Source: Flavobacteriaceae bacterium 3519-10
GTDB taxonomy: Bacteria; Bacteroidota; Bacteroidia; Flavobacteriales; Weeksellaceae
DNA length: 64,000 nucleotides
Reading direction: 5' to 3'
NCBI GenBank assembly: GCA_000023725.1
Contig: CP001673.1
Coordinates: 1,994,342-2,058,341 of the forward strand
Made by a program: the position numbers and the translations under genes. A model generated the notes under the pieces. That model searched no databases. It saw only the letters and a list, made by a program, of their open reading frames with translations, and was not told the DNA's origin. Shown one piece after another: positions 43,963-52,806 of this stretch (within the stretch, counting starts at the first letter, position 1; every line of letters begins with the position of its first letter).

Positions 43963-44425
43963 TATATTTTTTTAATATGGCATATTAAAATGCTTAAAAA
44001 AAGCAATAGGATCATTCAACAATTCTTTAAAAATAAGAGCTAATACATCGAAGGGATTTAAGCGGGAATAAATTTGCTACAGTGGAAATAAGTAATATTC
44101 TATCGAAATTCGGTCCTTTTAAAATAAATATAATTTGTCCGAAATAAAAGGTTCGCACGTTTGAAAAGGAATGGCCTAGTTCCATCAATCGCTGGATTTG
44201 GAATACAATCGATTAACTCCTTAACTTCGGAATGCCGCAGTGGAAGTTTATCAAGAACAAAATGCACTGCTGCCGAAAAGTACTTCTTAAGAAGAATGCT
44301 TTCTATGTCACCTGCTTAAGCCCGGGATATGGACATTGTGGCAATCGATGAAAACCGTCAATGGGCGGCGTGATGACGAATGGTATGGAGGCTTTTGAAT
44401 AAAGCCGGATCACTGACAAGCCCAC
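43963..44425. other. Gene-free 460-base spacer with possible decayed coding sequence
   Basis: No convincing gene on either strand. The left part is AT-rich. From about 44100 the composition becomes coding-like, but every frame is broken by stops, for example a short open stretch around 44330-44370. An isolated operator-like TACAATCGATTAAC lies at 44204-44217 without a -7 box beside it. I cannot identify a parent gene. Confidence 0.45.
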
Positions 44426-44462
44426 AAAAAAAAATCACCTACAATTATGTAAGTGATTTTTT
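44426..44462 (-). terminator. Terminator downstream of tRNA-Phe
   Basis: Minus-strand stem TCACTTACA / TGTAGGTGA (one G-T pair) flanked by A on the 5' side and nine T residues on the 3' side (44434-44426), directly after the tRNA 3' end. Confidence 0.85.
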
Positions 44463-44464
44463 AG

Positions 44465-44537
44465 TGGTCTCTCCAGGAATCGAACCAGGGACACATGGAT
44501 TTTCAATCCATTGCTCTACCAACTGAGCTAAGAGACC
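44465..44537 (-). tRNA. tRNA-Phe (GAA)
   Basis: A complete 73-base cloverleaf on the minus strand. The acceptor is GGTCTCT / AGAGACC with discriminator A, the D arm GCTCAGTTGGTAGAGC, the anticodon arm ATGGA-TTGAAAA-TCCAT with anticodon GAA, a 5-base variable loop, and the T loop TTCGATT. The T stem CCTGG/CCTGG has a central T-T mismatch. The 3' CCA is not encoded, as usual in this phylum. Confidence 0.93.
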
Positions 44538-44629
44538 TCCTACTTTTCCGTAGTAAAGTGGTGCAAAAGTATAGATTTTCGGTATAGCCTCCAAATAAAT
44601 TAGCGGGTTTTTTACCTAAATCTGAAAAC

Positions 44630-46468
44630 CTACTGATTCTCAGCGCCATTGTTTTCTTCATTGCCAATCTGCTCGCTCATCTCCTCCAGAACCGGCTTAA
44701 TGGTGCTCTCCGGAAGATCGCTGATGCGGATATACATAAGCCCGTCAATCGCGTCGTTGAAGCCAGGATCTACATTGAAGGAAACTACCTTCGCGTTCTG
44801 CTTGATGTATTTCTTAATCAGCACCGGAAGACGCATTTCGGGTTCAAGGTCGTCAATTATTTTATCGAGTTTGTTAAGGTCTGATTCTACCTCATCGAAA
44901 AACAGATGTTTATCGCGATCCTTAAGTTTTACTTTAAACTCCTTCTTTGGATGAATATACTGCGCCACTGCAGAATCGTAATAATGTGAACGCATAAACT
45001 CAATCATCAGCGATTTCGAAAACTCCGAGAACTTATCGGAAATACTTACGCCGCCCATCAGAAATTTATGTTCGGGGTTACGGAGACAAACGTGTACAAT
45101 GCCGCGCCACAAAAGGAACAGCGGCAACGGTTTCTGCTGATAATCGGACGAGATGTAAGCGCGCCCCATTTCGATTACTTTACGGAAAAACGGACGCAGT
45201 TCCTGGTCAAATTCAAACAGTGAACTGGTATAGAATCCTTCAATACCGTGATTTTTCATCACCTCACTTCCGAGTGCCATCCGGTAAGCGCCCACGAGCT
45301 TCTTTGGGCCCGCATCCCATAGGAAAAGATGATGATAGTGCTCGTCGTAACGGTCGAGATCAAACGGCAGGTTGCTGCCCTCGCCTATCTTTCTGAATGT
45401 AAGCTCGCGCTGACGACCGATTTCACGCATAATCGACGGAATTTCCGAATAGGTACAGAAATAAACCTCATAATTACCGTTGCGGAAAAGCATCTTGTCT
45501 TTCTTGCGAAGGCCCGAAATTTCGGTCTCGATATCTTCGGGAGGAGTTTCATCGATGATGTTCTGCACCACATTTTCCTCCTTCATCAGTGGAAAATTAA
45601 GTTTAAGATTGGGAAGTTTTAGCTGTTCCGCAATCGATTTCCTGCGTTCGTAATACGATTTCAGCATGTAGATTTTGTTCTGCAGAAATTCACCCATTTC
45701 CTCAATTGAATCATGGTCTTCCAGAACTCTCACCGCCACCTGTTTGCCAATGCGGATGCGGATGGGCTTTTCACGTTTATGCATCATTTCGGCCGGCAGA
45801 ATCAATGTCTGCAGTTCCGGATGAAGTTTCGCAAGCTGATAGAAAAGGCGGCTGTTTTTAGCATGAAAATACATTGGCAGAACTGGCACTTTTGCCATTT
45901 TGATGAGTTTCAACGCTGGTTTTTCCCATGCCCGGTCGTGAATTTCGTTGAACGTATTATTTTTATTGGAGACCTCACCGGCTGGAAAAATACCGACGCA
46001 ACCTCCATTTTGGAGATGTTTTAAGGTTTCGCGCATTCCCGTGCTGCTTTTTCTGAGTTCCTTCCGGTTTTCAAACGGATTCACCGGGATGACGTACGGC
46101 TTCATCGGCTCTATTTTTTCGAGCAGGAAATTACCCATAATCTTAAAATCGGGGCGGATTTCCGTGAGGATTTTAGTCATCAGGATACCGTCGATCGCAC
46201 CCAGCGGATGGTTAGAAACAAGAATAAACGGCCCCGTTTTAGGAACTTTAGCGAGGTCTTCTTCGAAGACGATATATTTCAAACCACGCTCACGCACGAA
46301 AGAATCGAAAAAATCTTTGCCTTTTTTGTCCTTTAAAACATCGTAAAGTCTGTTGACCGCCGATATTTTCGTGAGGCGCATAATGGCGGATGCTACGGGA
46401 CTTTTCAGTAGCCCCAGCTTGTGTAGACCCGACGCGCTGATCAGATCGTGTTTGGAAATAAGACTCAT
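44630..46468 (-). CDS. Bifunctional acyltransferase, OlsF-like (ornithine lipid synthesis)
   Basis: A 612-residue fusion of two acyltransferases. The N-terminal PlsC/OlsA-like O-acyltransferase domain (about 60-300) has the catalytic NHPLGAID (86-93, His-X4-Asp) and FPAGEVS (161-167). The C-terminal GNAT/OlsB-like N-acyltransferase domain (about 325-520) has FRKIGEGSNLPFDLDRYD and FFRKVIEMGRAYIS. This is the layout of OlsF, which makes ornithine or other amino-acid lipids in Flavobacteria, first acylating the amine and then the hydroxyl. The amino-acid substrate is inferred. Same strand as aspartate kinase, 6 bases apart. Confidence 0.85.
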   Translation of the reverse strand: MSLISKHDLISASGLHKLGLLKSPVASAIMRLTKISAVNRLYDVLKDKKGKDFFDSFVRERGLKYIVFEEDLAKVPKTGPFILVSNHPLGAIDGILMTKILTEIRPDFKIMGNFLLEKIEPMKPYVIPVNPFENRKELRKSSTGMRETLKHLQNGGCVGIFPAGEVSNKNNTFNEIHDRAWEKPALKLIKMAKVPVLPMYFHAKNSRLFYQLAKLHPELQTLILPAEMMHKREKPIRIRIGKQVAVRVLEDHDSIEEMGEFLQNKIYMLKSYYERRKSIAEQLKLPNLKLNFPLMKEENVVQNIIDETPPEDIETEISGLRKKDKMLFRNGNYEVYFCTYSEIPSIMREIGRQRELTFRKIGEGSNLPFDLDRYDEHYHHLFLWDAGPKKLVGAYRMALGSEVMKNHGIEGFYTSSLFEFDQELRPFFRKVIEMGRAYISSDYQQKPLPLFLLWRGIVHVCLRNPEHKFLMGGVSISDKFSEFSKSLMIEFMRSHYYDSAVAQYIHPKKEFKVKLKDRDKHLFFDEVESDLNKLDKIIDDLEPEMRLPVLIKKYIKQNAKVVSFNVDPGFNDAIDGLMYIRISDLPESTIKPVLEEMSEQIGNEENNGAENQ

Positions 46469-46474
46469 TGGTTA

Positions 46475-47713
46475 TCAGTTGGTTACTACCTGAACAGTTT
46501 TTTTTGAAATTTGCTCTAAAAGAATATTTTTACCGGCATAAAAAGAATCCAGGTTCTGTAAATCTGCATTTCTTACGGTGAAAAGCGAAACACCTCTGAT
46601 AATTTCGGTGGTAAACATCTGCGAAAGCTCGCGGTTCAGTTCGTCGATCCTGCCGTATTTATCTTCAAGGCACAGTGCAAGGGATATCGCCGAATTCTGC
46701 ATCAGCGATATTTTAATTTTAAATTTTGCGAGTAAAGAAAAAATCTGGCTCATGTGATCTTCGGCAATAAAAGAAAAATCGCGCGTTGCAATCCTCATCA
46801 GCTGCTGGTTTTCTTTTAAAATATAGGTTTCTTCATAGCAATTGTTGTCTGCCGCTCCCACCTTGGTTCCGGACTTTTCAGGTTCCAGAAAAGATTTTAC
46901 ATAGAACGGAATATTCTTTTGCTGAAGTGGCTGCAGGGTTTTAGGATGAATCACCGAGGCTCCGTAATAAGCCATCTCTATCGCTTCTTCGTAAGAAATA
47001 TTCGTCAACAGCGATACATCCTCGAATTTGCGGGGATCACCGGTCATAACGCCCGGCACATCCTTCCAGATCGTCAGCATTTCTGCATTGAGGCAGTATG
47101 CAAATACCGCCGCCGAATAATCTGAACCTTCACGCCCCAGCGTGACGGTAAAATTATCACTTTCAGACCCGATAAAACCTTGCGTTACGTAGCTTTTCTC
47201 AATATCAAGGTCTGAAATATTCCGGTAGGTCTGTTCCCAGTCGATTACGCCTTCGCGGTACGTGCTGTCTGTTTTTATGTATTCGCGCGCGTCGAGAAAG
47301 GAGTTTTCAAACCCTTGCGTATTCAGGAAGGCACTAAGTATTTTGGAAGAAACCATTTCGCCGCTGCTTACAACCTGATCGTACACAAAACTGTAATTCG
47401 GCGACTTATTGCGCTGTAAAAAAGCCGAGACATCATCAAACAAAAGCGAAATTTCCCCGAAAACAGCATGATCTGTCTCGAATAAATCTTTAGCGATGCT
47501 AAGATGATTTTGTTTTATCTCATTGATTTCGTGCTGAAAATCAAGTTTAGCGAAATACTGCTGCACCACTTTCTCAAGGAAGTTAGTTGTTTTGCCCATG
47601 GCCGAAACCACAAGTACACAACGTTCAAAACCCTGAGATCCGAGCACGCGTGCTACATTTTTTATTCCGTCGGCATCTTTCACTGATGCACCTCCAAACT
47701 TGTAAACTTTCAT
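46475..47713 (-). CDS. lysC: Aspartate kinase (monofunctional)
   Basis: Phosphorylates aspartate, committing carbon to lysine, methionine and threonine. The 412-residue protein has the N-terminal YKFGGASVKDADG (residues 4-16), SSGEMVSSKILSAFL, TLGREGSDYSAAV (about 190-202) and PGVMTGDPR. A C-terminal ACT-domain region from about 300 contains ISLMQNSAISLALCLED. There is no homoserine dehydrogenase fusion. The gene symbol is the generic one, since other isozymes may exist in the genome. It is divergent from fbp. Confidence 0.93.
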   Translation of the reverse strand: MKVYKFGGASVKDADGIKNVARVLGSQGFERCVLVVSAMGKTTNFLEKVVQQYFAKLDFQHEINEIKQNHLSIAKDLFETDHAVFGEISLLFDDVSAFLQRNKSPNYSFVYDQVVSSGEMVSSKILSAFLNTQGFENSFLDAREYIKTDSTYREGVIDWEQTYRNISDLDIEKSYVTQGFIGSESDNFTVTLGREGSDYSAAVFAYCLNAEMLTIWKDVPGVMTGDPRKFEDVSLLTNISYEEAIEMAYYGASVIHPKTLQPLQQKNIPFYVKSFLEPEKSGTKVGAADNNCYEETYILKENQQLMRIATRDFSFIAEDHMSQIFSLLAKFKIKISLMQNSAISLALCLEDKYGRIDELNRELSQMFTTEIIRGVSLFTVRNADLQNLDSFYAGKNILLEQISKKTVQVVTN

Positions 47714-47924
47714 TTAAACCTTTAAAAATCAATAATTTAATCAGCCATATTCCACGCTTTGCGCTGCGCTAATAACCTTCAAAATTATTAATTTAAGACG
47801 AGATAAAAAAAATATGGGAAAAAGCGCAGCGTTCAAAAGAAGTCTGCGTGCAATTATCACCGTATTTAAATAGCAGAATTAAAAGAATTTTCGCAAATTT
47901 GGGACAATAAACAAACGAAAAAAA

Positions 47925-48941
47925 ATGCCGGAACAGAATTTTCAGACGCTCGGAGAATTTATCATTGATAAACAGGAAGATTTCCAATACTCAACAGGTG
48001 AATTTTCGCGCCTCCTGAGCGCAATTCGCCTCGCCTCCAAAGTGGTGAACCGCGAAGTTAACAAAGCAGGAATCGCAAATATCATCGGGCAGTCCGGCAA
48101 CGAAAACATTCAGGGCGAAGAACAGCAGAAACTTGATGTTTTGGCAAACGAAATATTCATTGAAGCCCTTTCACAGCGCGAAGTGGTGTGTGGAATCGCC
48201 TCTGAGGAAAGTGACGATTTCATCGATGTACGCGCGAGTTCAAATGCGCATTTAAGTAAATATGTTGTGCTTATCGATCCGCTGGACGGTTCATCAAATA
48301 TCGACGTAAACGTATCCGTTGGGACTATTTTTTCGATTTACCGAAGAGTTACCGAGCCCGGAACGCCAGTCGCTCTTGAAGATTTCCTTCAAAAAGGCGT
48401 TAACCAGGCGGCAGCAGGATACGTGGTTTACGGATCTTCTACCATGATCGTTTATACGACCGGCAACGGCGTGAACGGTTTTACCTTGGACCCGAGCCTC
48501 GGTACCTATTACCTTTCGCACCCATGCATGAAATTCCCGGAAACCGGAAAAATCTACTCAATCAACGAGGGGAACTATATCAAATTTCCGCAGGGCGTAA
48601 AAAATTACATTAAATATTGCCAGCGAGAAGAAGACGACCGACCTTACACATCACGTTACATCGGAAGTCTGGTGTCAGATTTTCACCGGAACATGATCAA
48701 AGGCGGAATCTATATTTATCCATCCACCTCACAATCACCAAACGGAAAACTTAGACTTTTGTACGAATGTAATCCGATGGCTTTCCTGGCAGAGCAGGCA
48801 GGCGGCAAATGCACCGACGGTTTCCAGAGAATTCTTGAGATCCAGCCCACAGAACTTCACCAAAGAGTGCCGTTTTTCTGCGGAAGTATAAAAATGGTCG
48901 AAAAAGCTGAGGAATTTATGCAGGCTGCTGCCGATAAATAA
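47925..48941 (+). CDS. fbp: Fructose-1,6-bisphosphatase, class I
   Basis: Gluconeogenic removal of the 1-phosphate of fructose 1,6-bisphosphate. The 338-residue protein shows EESDDF, the metal-binding/catalytic [13 protein letters not shown] (about 112-124), [16 protein letters not shown] (substrate site) and the active-site Lys in [23 protein letters not shown]. It is a cytoplasmic enzyme, plausibly important when cells grow on uronates that enter at triose phosphate and pyruvate. The stop codon overlaps the menC ATG by one base. Confidence 0.97.
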   Translation: MPEQNFQTLGEFIIDKQEDFQYSTGEFSRLLSAIRLASKVVNREVNKAGIANIIGQSGNENIQGEEQQKLDVLANEIFIEALSQREVVCGIASEESDDFIDVRASSNAHLSKYVVLIDPLDGSSNIDVNVSVGTIFSIYRRVTEPGTPVALEDFLQKGVNQAAAGYVVYGSSTMIVYTTGNGVNGFTLDPSLGTYYLSHPCMKFPETGKIYSINEGNYIKFPQGVKNYIKYCQREEDDRPYTSRYIGSLVSDFHRNMIKGGIYIYPSTSQSPNGKLRLLYECNPMAFLAEQAGGKCTDGFQRILEIQPTELHQRVPFFCGSIKMVEKAEEFMQAAADK

Positions 48942-49948
48942 TGACCGCGCGTTTCTATCCTTATCTCCTTCAGTTCAAACGGCCCGGTGGTACGTCACGC
49001 GGCGTGCTTCATACCAAAGAAACATTTATTCTTGAGGTGTTCGACGGTGCTGAAAAAGGTGTGGGCGAATGTGGCCTTTTCCGTGGATTAAGCCATGATG
49101 ACGTGCCGGAATATGAAGCTAAATTACAGTGGCTTTGCGAAAATATTAATGCTGGATATGAAACTTTAAAGGCTGAGTTAAAACATTTTCCATCAATTTG
49201 GTTCGGCTACCAGCAGGCAGTTCTGAACCTCAAAAACGGTGAAAACCTCTATTTCCCAAGTGCTTTTGCAAGTGGTGAATCATTTATAAAGATAAACGGT
49301 TTAATCTGGATGGGCGAAGCTGGTTTTATGCAGACCCAAATTGAAGAGAAAATTTCAGAAGGTTTCACCTGCATCAAATTAAAAATCGGGACCGACTGGC
49401 CCACTGAAAAAAAAATCCTTCAGCAGCTTAGAAATGCTTTTCCACAAGACCAACTTGAGTTACGCGTCGATGCAAACGGCGCTTTTGATGCGGAAGAAGC
49501 TTTGAGTGTTTTAGATGATTTGGCAAAATTGAAAATCCATTCGATTGAGCAACCGATCAAAGCAGGAAACCACTCGCAGATGCAGCAACTGTGCATCAGT
49601 ACGCCAACGCCGATCGCGCTTGATGAAGAACTTATCGGAGTGGTGGAAACCGCTGATAAACGCGAACTTCTCGAGAAAATAAAACCGCAGTACATTATTC
49701 TCAAACCTTCATTGGCAGGCGGTTTTTCAGGCTCAGACGAATGGATTTCAATCGCTGAAGATATGGGAATTGGCTGGTGGATTACATCCGCGCTCGAAAG
49801 CAATATCGGTTTGAATGCGATTGCGCAATATACTTTTACAAAAAAATCAAAAATTCCGCAGGGTCTTGGCACAGGCGGCTTGTTCACCAATAATTTCGAG
49901 ACTGAACTTTATCTCCGCGGCGACCGTTTGTGGACAAAAAAAGCATAG
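48941..49948 (+). CDS. menC: o-Succinylbenzoate synthase (enolase superfamily)
   Basis: Dehydrates SHCHC to o-succinylbenzoate in menaquinone synthesis. The 335-residue enolase-superfamily barrel has IKLKIG (catalytic Lys pair region, about 147-152), RVDANGAF (metal Asp), IEQPI (metal Glu), ALDEEL (metal Asp) and IILKPSLAGG (second catalytic Lys). TSALESNIGLNAIAQ is characteristic of MenC. Dipeptide epimerases share the fold, but this C-terminal signature favours MenC. It is translationally coupled to fbp (ATG overlaps TAA). Confidence 0.88.
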   Translation: MTARFYPYLLQFKRPGGTSRGVLHTKETFILEVFDGAEKGVGECGLFRGLSHDDVPEYEAKLQWLCENINAGYETLKAELKHFPSIWFGYQQAVLNLKNGENLYFPSAFASGESFIKINGLIWMGEAGFMQTQIEEKISEGFTCIKLKIGTDWPTEKKILQQLRNAFPQDQLELRVDANGAFDAEEALSVLDDLAKLKIHSIEQPIKAGNHSQMQQLCISTPTPIALDEELIGVVETADKRELLEKIKPQYIILKPSLAGGFSGSDEWISIAEDMGIGWWITSALESNIGLNAIAQYTFTKKSKIPQGLGTGGLFTNNFETELYLRGDRLWTKKA

Positions 49949-49963
49949 CGAAAACGCTATGCT
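49936..49963 (-). terminator. Terminator of the beta-barrel gene, inside the end of menC
   Basis: Minus-strand stem AGCATAGCG / CGCTATGCT (9 bp, 4-base loop) followed by seven T residues. It overlaps the last codons of the convergent menC gene. Confidence 0.8.
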
Positions 49964-49986
49964 GATTTTATAAACGTGGCAAAACA

Positions 49987-50700
49987 CTAAAACCGGTAGC
50001 CTATCGAGAGTCCTGTTCTTAGGCCTGCCCACGGACCGTCGACGTTGATGTTGGCGCCATTCGGATCTGTTGTAACAGTATAATCTACATACGGAATGTC
50101 AAGATTTTCTATTTCGTCTCTCAGTTCCGCCTGCTCGTCTGCAGTGAGCGACCGCGGAGACTGCGCCCTGAAATCGCCTTTTCCGCCACCGTAGTGTGCG
50201 CCGGCAATCCACCAATCGAGTACCCAACTGTCGGTTTTACCCAAAAACCATTGCGCGCCAACCATAAGACCCGCGCTGTTTCCTTTCGCTTCGCCGGCAA
50301 TATTCATAGGCACTGTATCGCCCGAAAAATCTACGTCCAGCGTAATTTGTTCGGCATTAAAAGTGGTATGGCGGTAGTAGGGCGCAAAATAAAAGCCGCG
50401 GCCATAACCCTGACCAAGGTAAATACGGGGTTCAATAGTGAAATTGGTCTGTGAAACTTCAACATCCGAAAATTCAGTATCATCAATGAAGCTTTTGCTG
50501 AACGGAACACCGCCCTTCGCCACCGTTCCGAAACCTACAGCCACCGAAAACCGCTGGTTGATCACGCGTTCGTACGTTAGGTTTACATTACGGAAAACGT
50601 AACCCGTCACATTGGTCTTTACGATATTCATCTTTTGCACAGGTGCGGTTTGGGAGAACATCGCTGCAGGAAGCAGAAGTGTCAAAATTAAATTTCTCAT
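49987..50700 (-). CDS. Outer-membrane beta-barrel protein, unknown function
   Basis: A 237-residue secreted protein with a signal peptide (MRNLILTLLLPAAMFSQ). It is followed by alternating amphipathic strands with GYVFRNVNLTYERVINQRFSVAVGFG, FTIEPRIYLG, GFYFAPYYRHT and a C-terminal LRTGLSIGYRF ending in Phe, as expected for a barrel. I chose the ATG at 50700 because the signal peptide starts there. A GTG at 50781 would prepend 27 basic residues, though it lies nearer the -7 box at 50798-50805. It is convergent with menC and divergent from glnS. The function is not evident. Confidence 0.78.
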   Translation of the reverse strand: MRNLILTLLLPAAMFSQTAPVQKMNIVKTNVTGYVFRNVNLTYERVINQRFSVAVGFGTVAKGGVPFSKSFIDDTEFSDVEVSQTNFTIEPRIYLGQGYGRGFYFAPYYRHTTFNAEQITLDVDFSGDTVPMNIAGEAKGNSAGLMVGAQWFLGKTDSWVLDWWIAGAHYGGGKGDFRAQSPRSLTADEQAELRDEIENLDIPYVDYTVTTDPNGANINVDGPWAGLRTGLSIGYRF

Positions 50701-50797
50701 AGTTATTTGGTTTAAAAGTTTTTTTAATGATAATCGTGACCTCTTAATTAAAGCCCGTAAAGCAGCATTTATCGCATTCACGATCTTAAATAACTAT

Positions 50798-50805
50798 CAA
50801 ATATA
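50798..50805 (-). promoter_or_regulatory. -7 box TATATTTG upstream of the beta-barrel gene
   Basis: A perfect TAnnTTTG on the minus strand. It would give a leader of about 90 bases before the preferred ATG at 50700. There is no operator palindrome after it, unlike the pectin promoters with the same box. Confidence 0.4.
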
Positions 50806-50941
50806 TAACAAAGTTTATATTTATATGCAGATTACATAATTTTTTAATAGGTCGGAATTCAAAACTTTAAATAGAAACCGAAAGCATTTTTATACTCGTT
50901 AAATTCAGAACTTTAGAAATCTGTTTTTTCCTAATAAAGCT

Positions 50942-50949
50942 TAAATTTG
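50942..50949 (+). promoter_or_regulatory. -7 box TAAATTTG of glnS
   Basis: A perfect TAnnTTTG element ending 20 bases before the glnS ATG at 50970. Confidence 0.45.
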
Positions 50950-50969
50950 CCAGCTACAAGAAACTGATC

Positions 50970-52643
50970 ATGGAAGAAGAAAAAAAACCGCTCAATTTTA
51001 TCGAGCAGATCATCGAAGACGATTTAGCCAACGGATTTCCGCAAGAAAAACTGCGGTTCCGTTTTCCGCCCGAGCCTAATGGCTATCTGCACATCGGGCA
51101 TACCAAAGCAATCTGTATTAATTTTGGTCTCGGCGAGAAATACGGCGCGCCCGTGAATCTGCGTTTTGATGACACCAATCCCGAAAAAGAAGAGCAGGAA
51201 TTTGTTGATTCAATAAAAGCCGATATTGACTGGCTTGGATTTAAATATGATAAAGAATTATACGCGTCCGATTATTTCGGCCAGCTCTACCAGTGGGCGG
51301 TTGAAATGATCAGCGAAGGCAAAGCCTACGTTGATGAGCAGAGTTCGGAAGAAATCACCGCTCAGCGAAAAAATCCTTTTGAAGACGGCATCGATTCTCC
51401 GTTCCGCAACCGACCGGTTTCCGAAAGCCTTGAACTGTTCGAGAAAATGAAAAACGGCGAGTTTGAAGAAGGCTCAATGTCACTCCGTGCAAAAATCGAC
51501 ATGAAATCTCCGAACATGAACATGCGCGACCCTGTAATGTACCGCATCCTGAAAAGGCCGCACCACAGAACCGGTGAACAGTGGAAAATATACCCAATGT
51601 ACGACTGGGCGCACGGTGAATCGGATTATATCGAGCAGATTTCGCACTCTCTGTGTTCGCTTGAATTTGAAAATCACCGTCCGTTATACGATTGGTATCT
51701 TGATCAGGTTTACGATGAAAACCTCGTAAGAAACAAGCAGCGTGAATTTGCGCGGATGAATGTTTCTTATATGATTACTTCGAAAAGAAAACTTCAGCGG
51801 TTAGTTGCGGAAAAAGCAGTTACGGGCTGGGACGATCCACGGATGCCTACCATTTCGGGCATGCGCCGGTTAGGTTACACGCCAACCGCGATAAAAAACT
51901 TTATTGAAAGAGTGGGCGTTGCCAAAAGAGAGAATTTAATTGATATCCAGCTGCTAGAATTTTTTGTACGCGAAGATTTAAATAAAACCGCAACCCGCGT
52001 GATGGCGGTTGTAGATCCGGTGAAACTCATCATCACCAATTATCCTGAAGATGCAGAAGAATTTTTAGAAACCGAAAACAATCCTGAAGACGAGAACGCG
52101 GGAACGCGAGAAGTTCCGTTTTCAAGAGAACTTTATATCGAAAGAGAAGACTTTAAAGAAGAAGGAAATAAAAAGTTTTTCCGCCTGAAACTTGGTGGCG
52201 AAGTGCGGCTAAAATCGGCCTACATTATCAAGGCAGAACGTGTTGATAAAGATGAAAACGGCGAAATTACCACGATTTATGCTACCTATGATGAAAAAAG
52301 CAAATCTGGAAGTGGCACCGAAGAAACCGTAAGAAAAGTAAAAGGTACGCTGCACTGGGTTTCTGCAAAGCACGCACTGCCTATAGAAGTGCGTATTTAC
52401 GACAGACTTTTCACCACGCCGCAGCCGGATGCAGAAAAAGAAACCGATTTTATGGAGTTCATAAATCCGGAAAGTTTAAAAACTGTTGAAGGTTTCGCAG
52501 AGCCAAGTCTGGCAAGTGCTAAATTGGGGCTGAATTATCAGTTCCAGAGAATCGGATACTTTACAAAGGACCGTGATTCCACTCCGGAAACATTGGTTTT
52601 CAACAGAACGGTTACGCTGAAAGACGGTTACAAGCCGGAATAA
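50970..52643 (+). CDS. glnS: Glutaminyl-tRNA synthetase
   Basis: Charges tRNA-Gln directly. The 557-residue class I synthetase has the HIGH motif as HIGHTKAI (about 41-48), FDDTNPEKE, and the KMSKS-equivalent MITSKRKLQRLV near 270. The C-terminal double beta-barrel anticodon domain extends from about 340, with GTLHWVSAKHALPIEVRIYDRLF and NPESLKTVEGFAEPSL. Length is normal for bacterial GlnRS. It is a single gene with its own promoter and terminator. Confidence 0.97.
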   Translation: MEEEKKPLNFIEQIIEDDLANGFPQEKLRFRFPPEPNGYLHIGHTKAICINFGLGEKYGAPVNLRFDDTNPEKEEQEFVDSIKADIDWLGFKYDKELYASDYFGQLYQWAVEMISEGKAYVDEQSSEEITAQRKNPFEDGIDSPFRNRPVSESLELFEKMKNGEFEEGSMSLRAKIDMKSPNMNMRDPVMYRILKRPHHRTGEQWKIYPMYDWAHGESDYIEQISHSLCSLEFENHRPLYDWYLDQVYDENLVRNKQREFARMNVSYMITSKRKLQRLVAEKAVTGWDDPRMPTISGMRRLGYTPTAIKNFIERVGVAKRENLIDIQLLEFFVREDLNKTATRVMAVVDPVKLIITNYPEDAEEFLETENNPEDENAGTREVPFSRELYIEREDFKEEGNKKFFRLKLGGEVRLKSAYIIKAERVDKDENGEITTIYATYDEKSKSGSGTEETVRKVKGTLHWVSAKHALPIEVRIYDRLFTTPQPDAEKETDFMEFINPESLKTVEGFAEPSLASAKLGLNYQFQRIGYFTKDRDSTPETLVFNRTVTLKDGYKPE

Positions 52644-52660
52644 AACATCGGACAAGACTA

Positions 52661-52691
52661 AAATAACTTCGGACACATTCCGGAGTTATTT
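52661..52691 (+). terminator. Intrinsic terminator after glnS
   Basis: Stem AAATAACTTCGGA / TCCGGAGTTATTT (one T-G pair, 5-base loop) running into a T tract, 17 bases past the stop. Confidence 0.85.
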
Positions 52692-52780
52692 TTTTAGGAC
52701 GTAAGCCGGGACACTCGAAAGAATACGGTTTGACACTACGAGTTGGTCATAGATTGTAAGTAGCCTATTTTAATTATAAT

Positions 52781-52788
52781 TATCTTTG
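52781..52788 (+). promoter_or_regulatory. -7 box TATCTTTG before the thioredoxin-family gene
   Basis: A perfect TAnnTTTG with a TTG at 52754-52756 (24-base spacer). It ends 18 bases before the ATG at 52807 and rules out upstream start codons. Confidence 0.5.
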
Positions 52789-52806
52789 CAAAAATTTCAG
52801 GTATTC

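Noticed and set aside
44204-44217. TACAATCGATTAAC as a seventh regulated promoter
   Set aside because: It has no TAnnTTTG box on either side and no gene downstream, so it is recorded only as an isolated operator-like match.
16221-44425. CRISPR arrays, insertion sequences or prophage genes in the accessory region
   Set aside because: I saw no regularly spaced repeats, transposase or integrase frames, or phage structural genes. The repeated AATCGATT elements are operators, one per promoter.
49942-49963. The menC-end hairpin as a plus-strand terminator
   Set aside because: The T run follows the stem only on the minus strand. On the plus strand the stem is followed by mixed bases.
52786-52806. 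An upstream TTG start for the thioredoxin-family gene
   Set aside because: That TTG is part of the TATCTTTG promoter box, and the signal peptide begins at the ATG at 52807.
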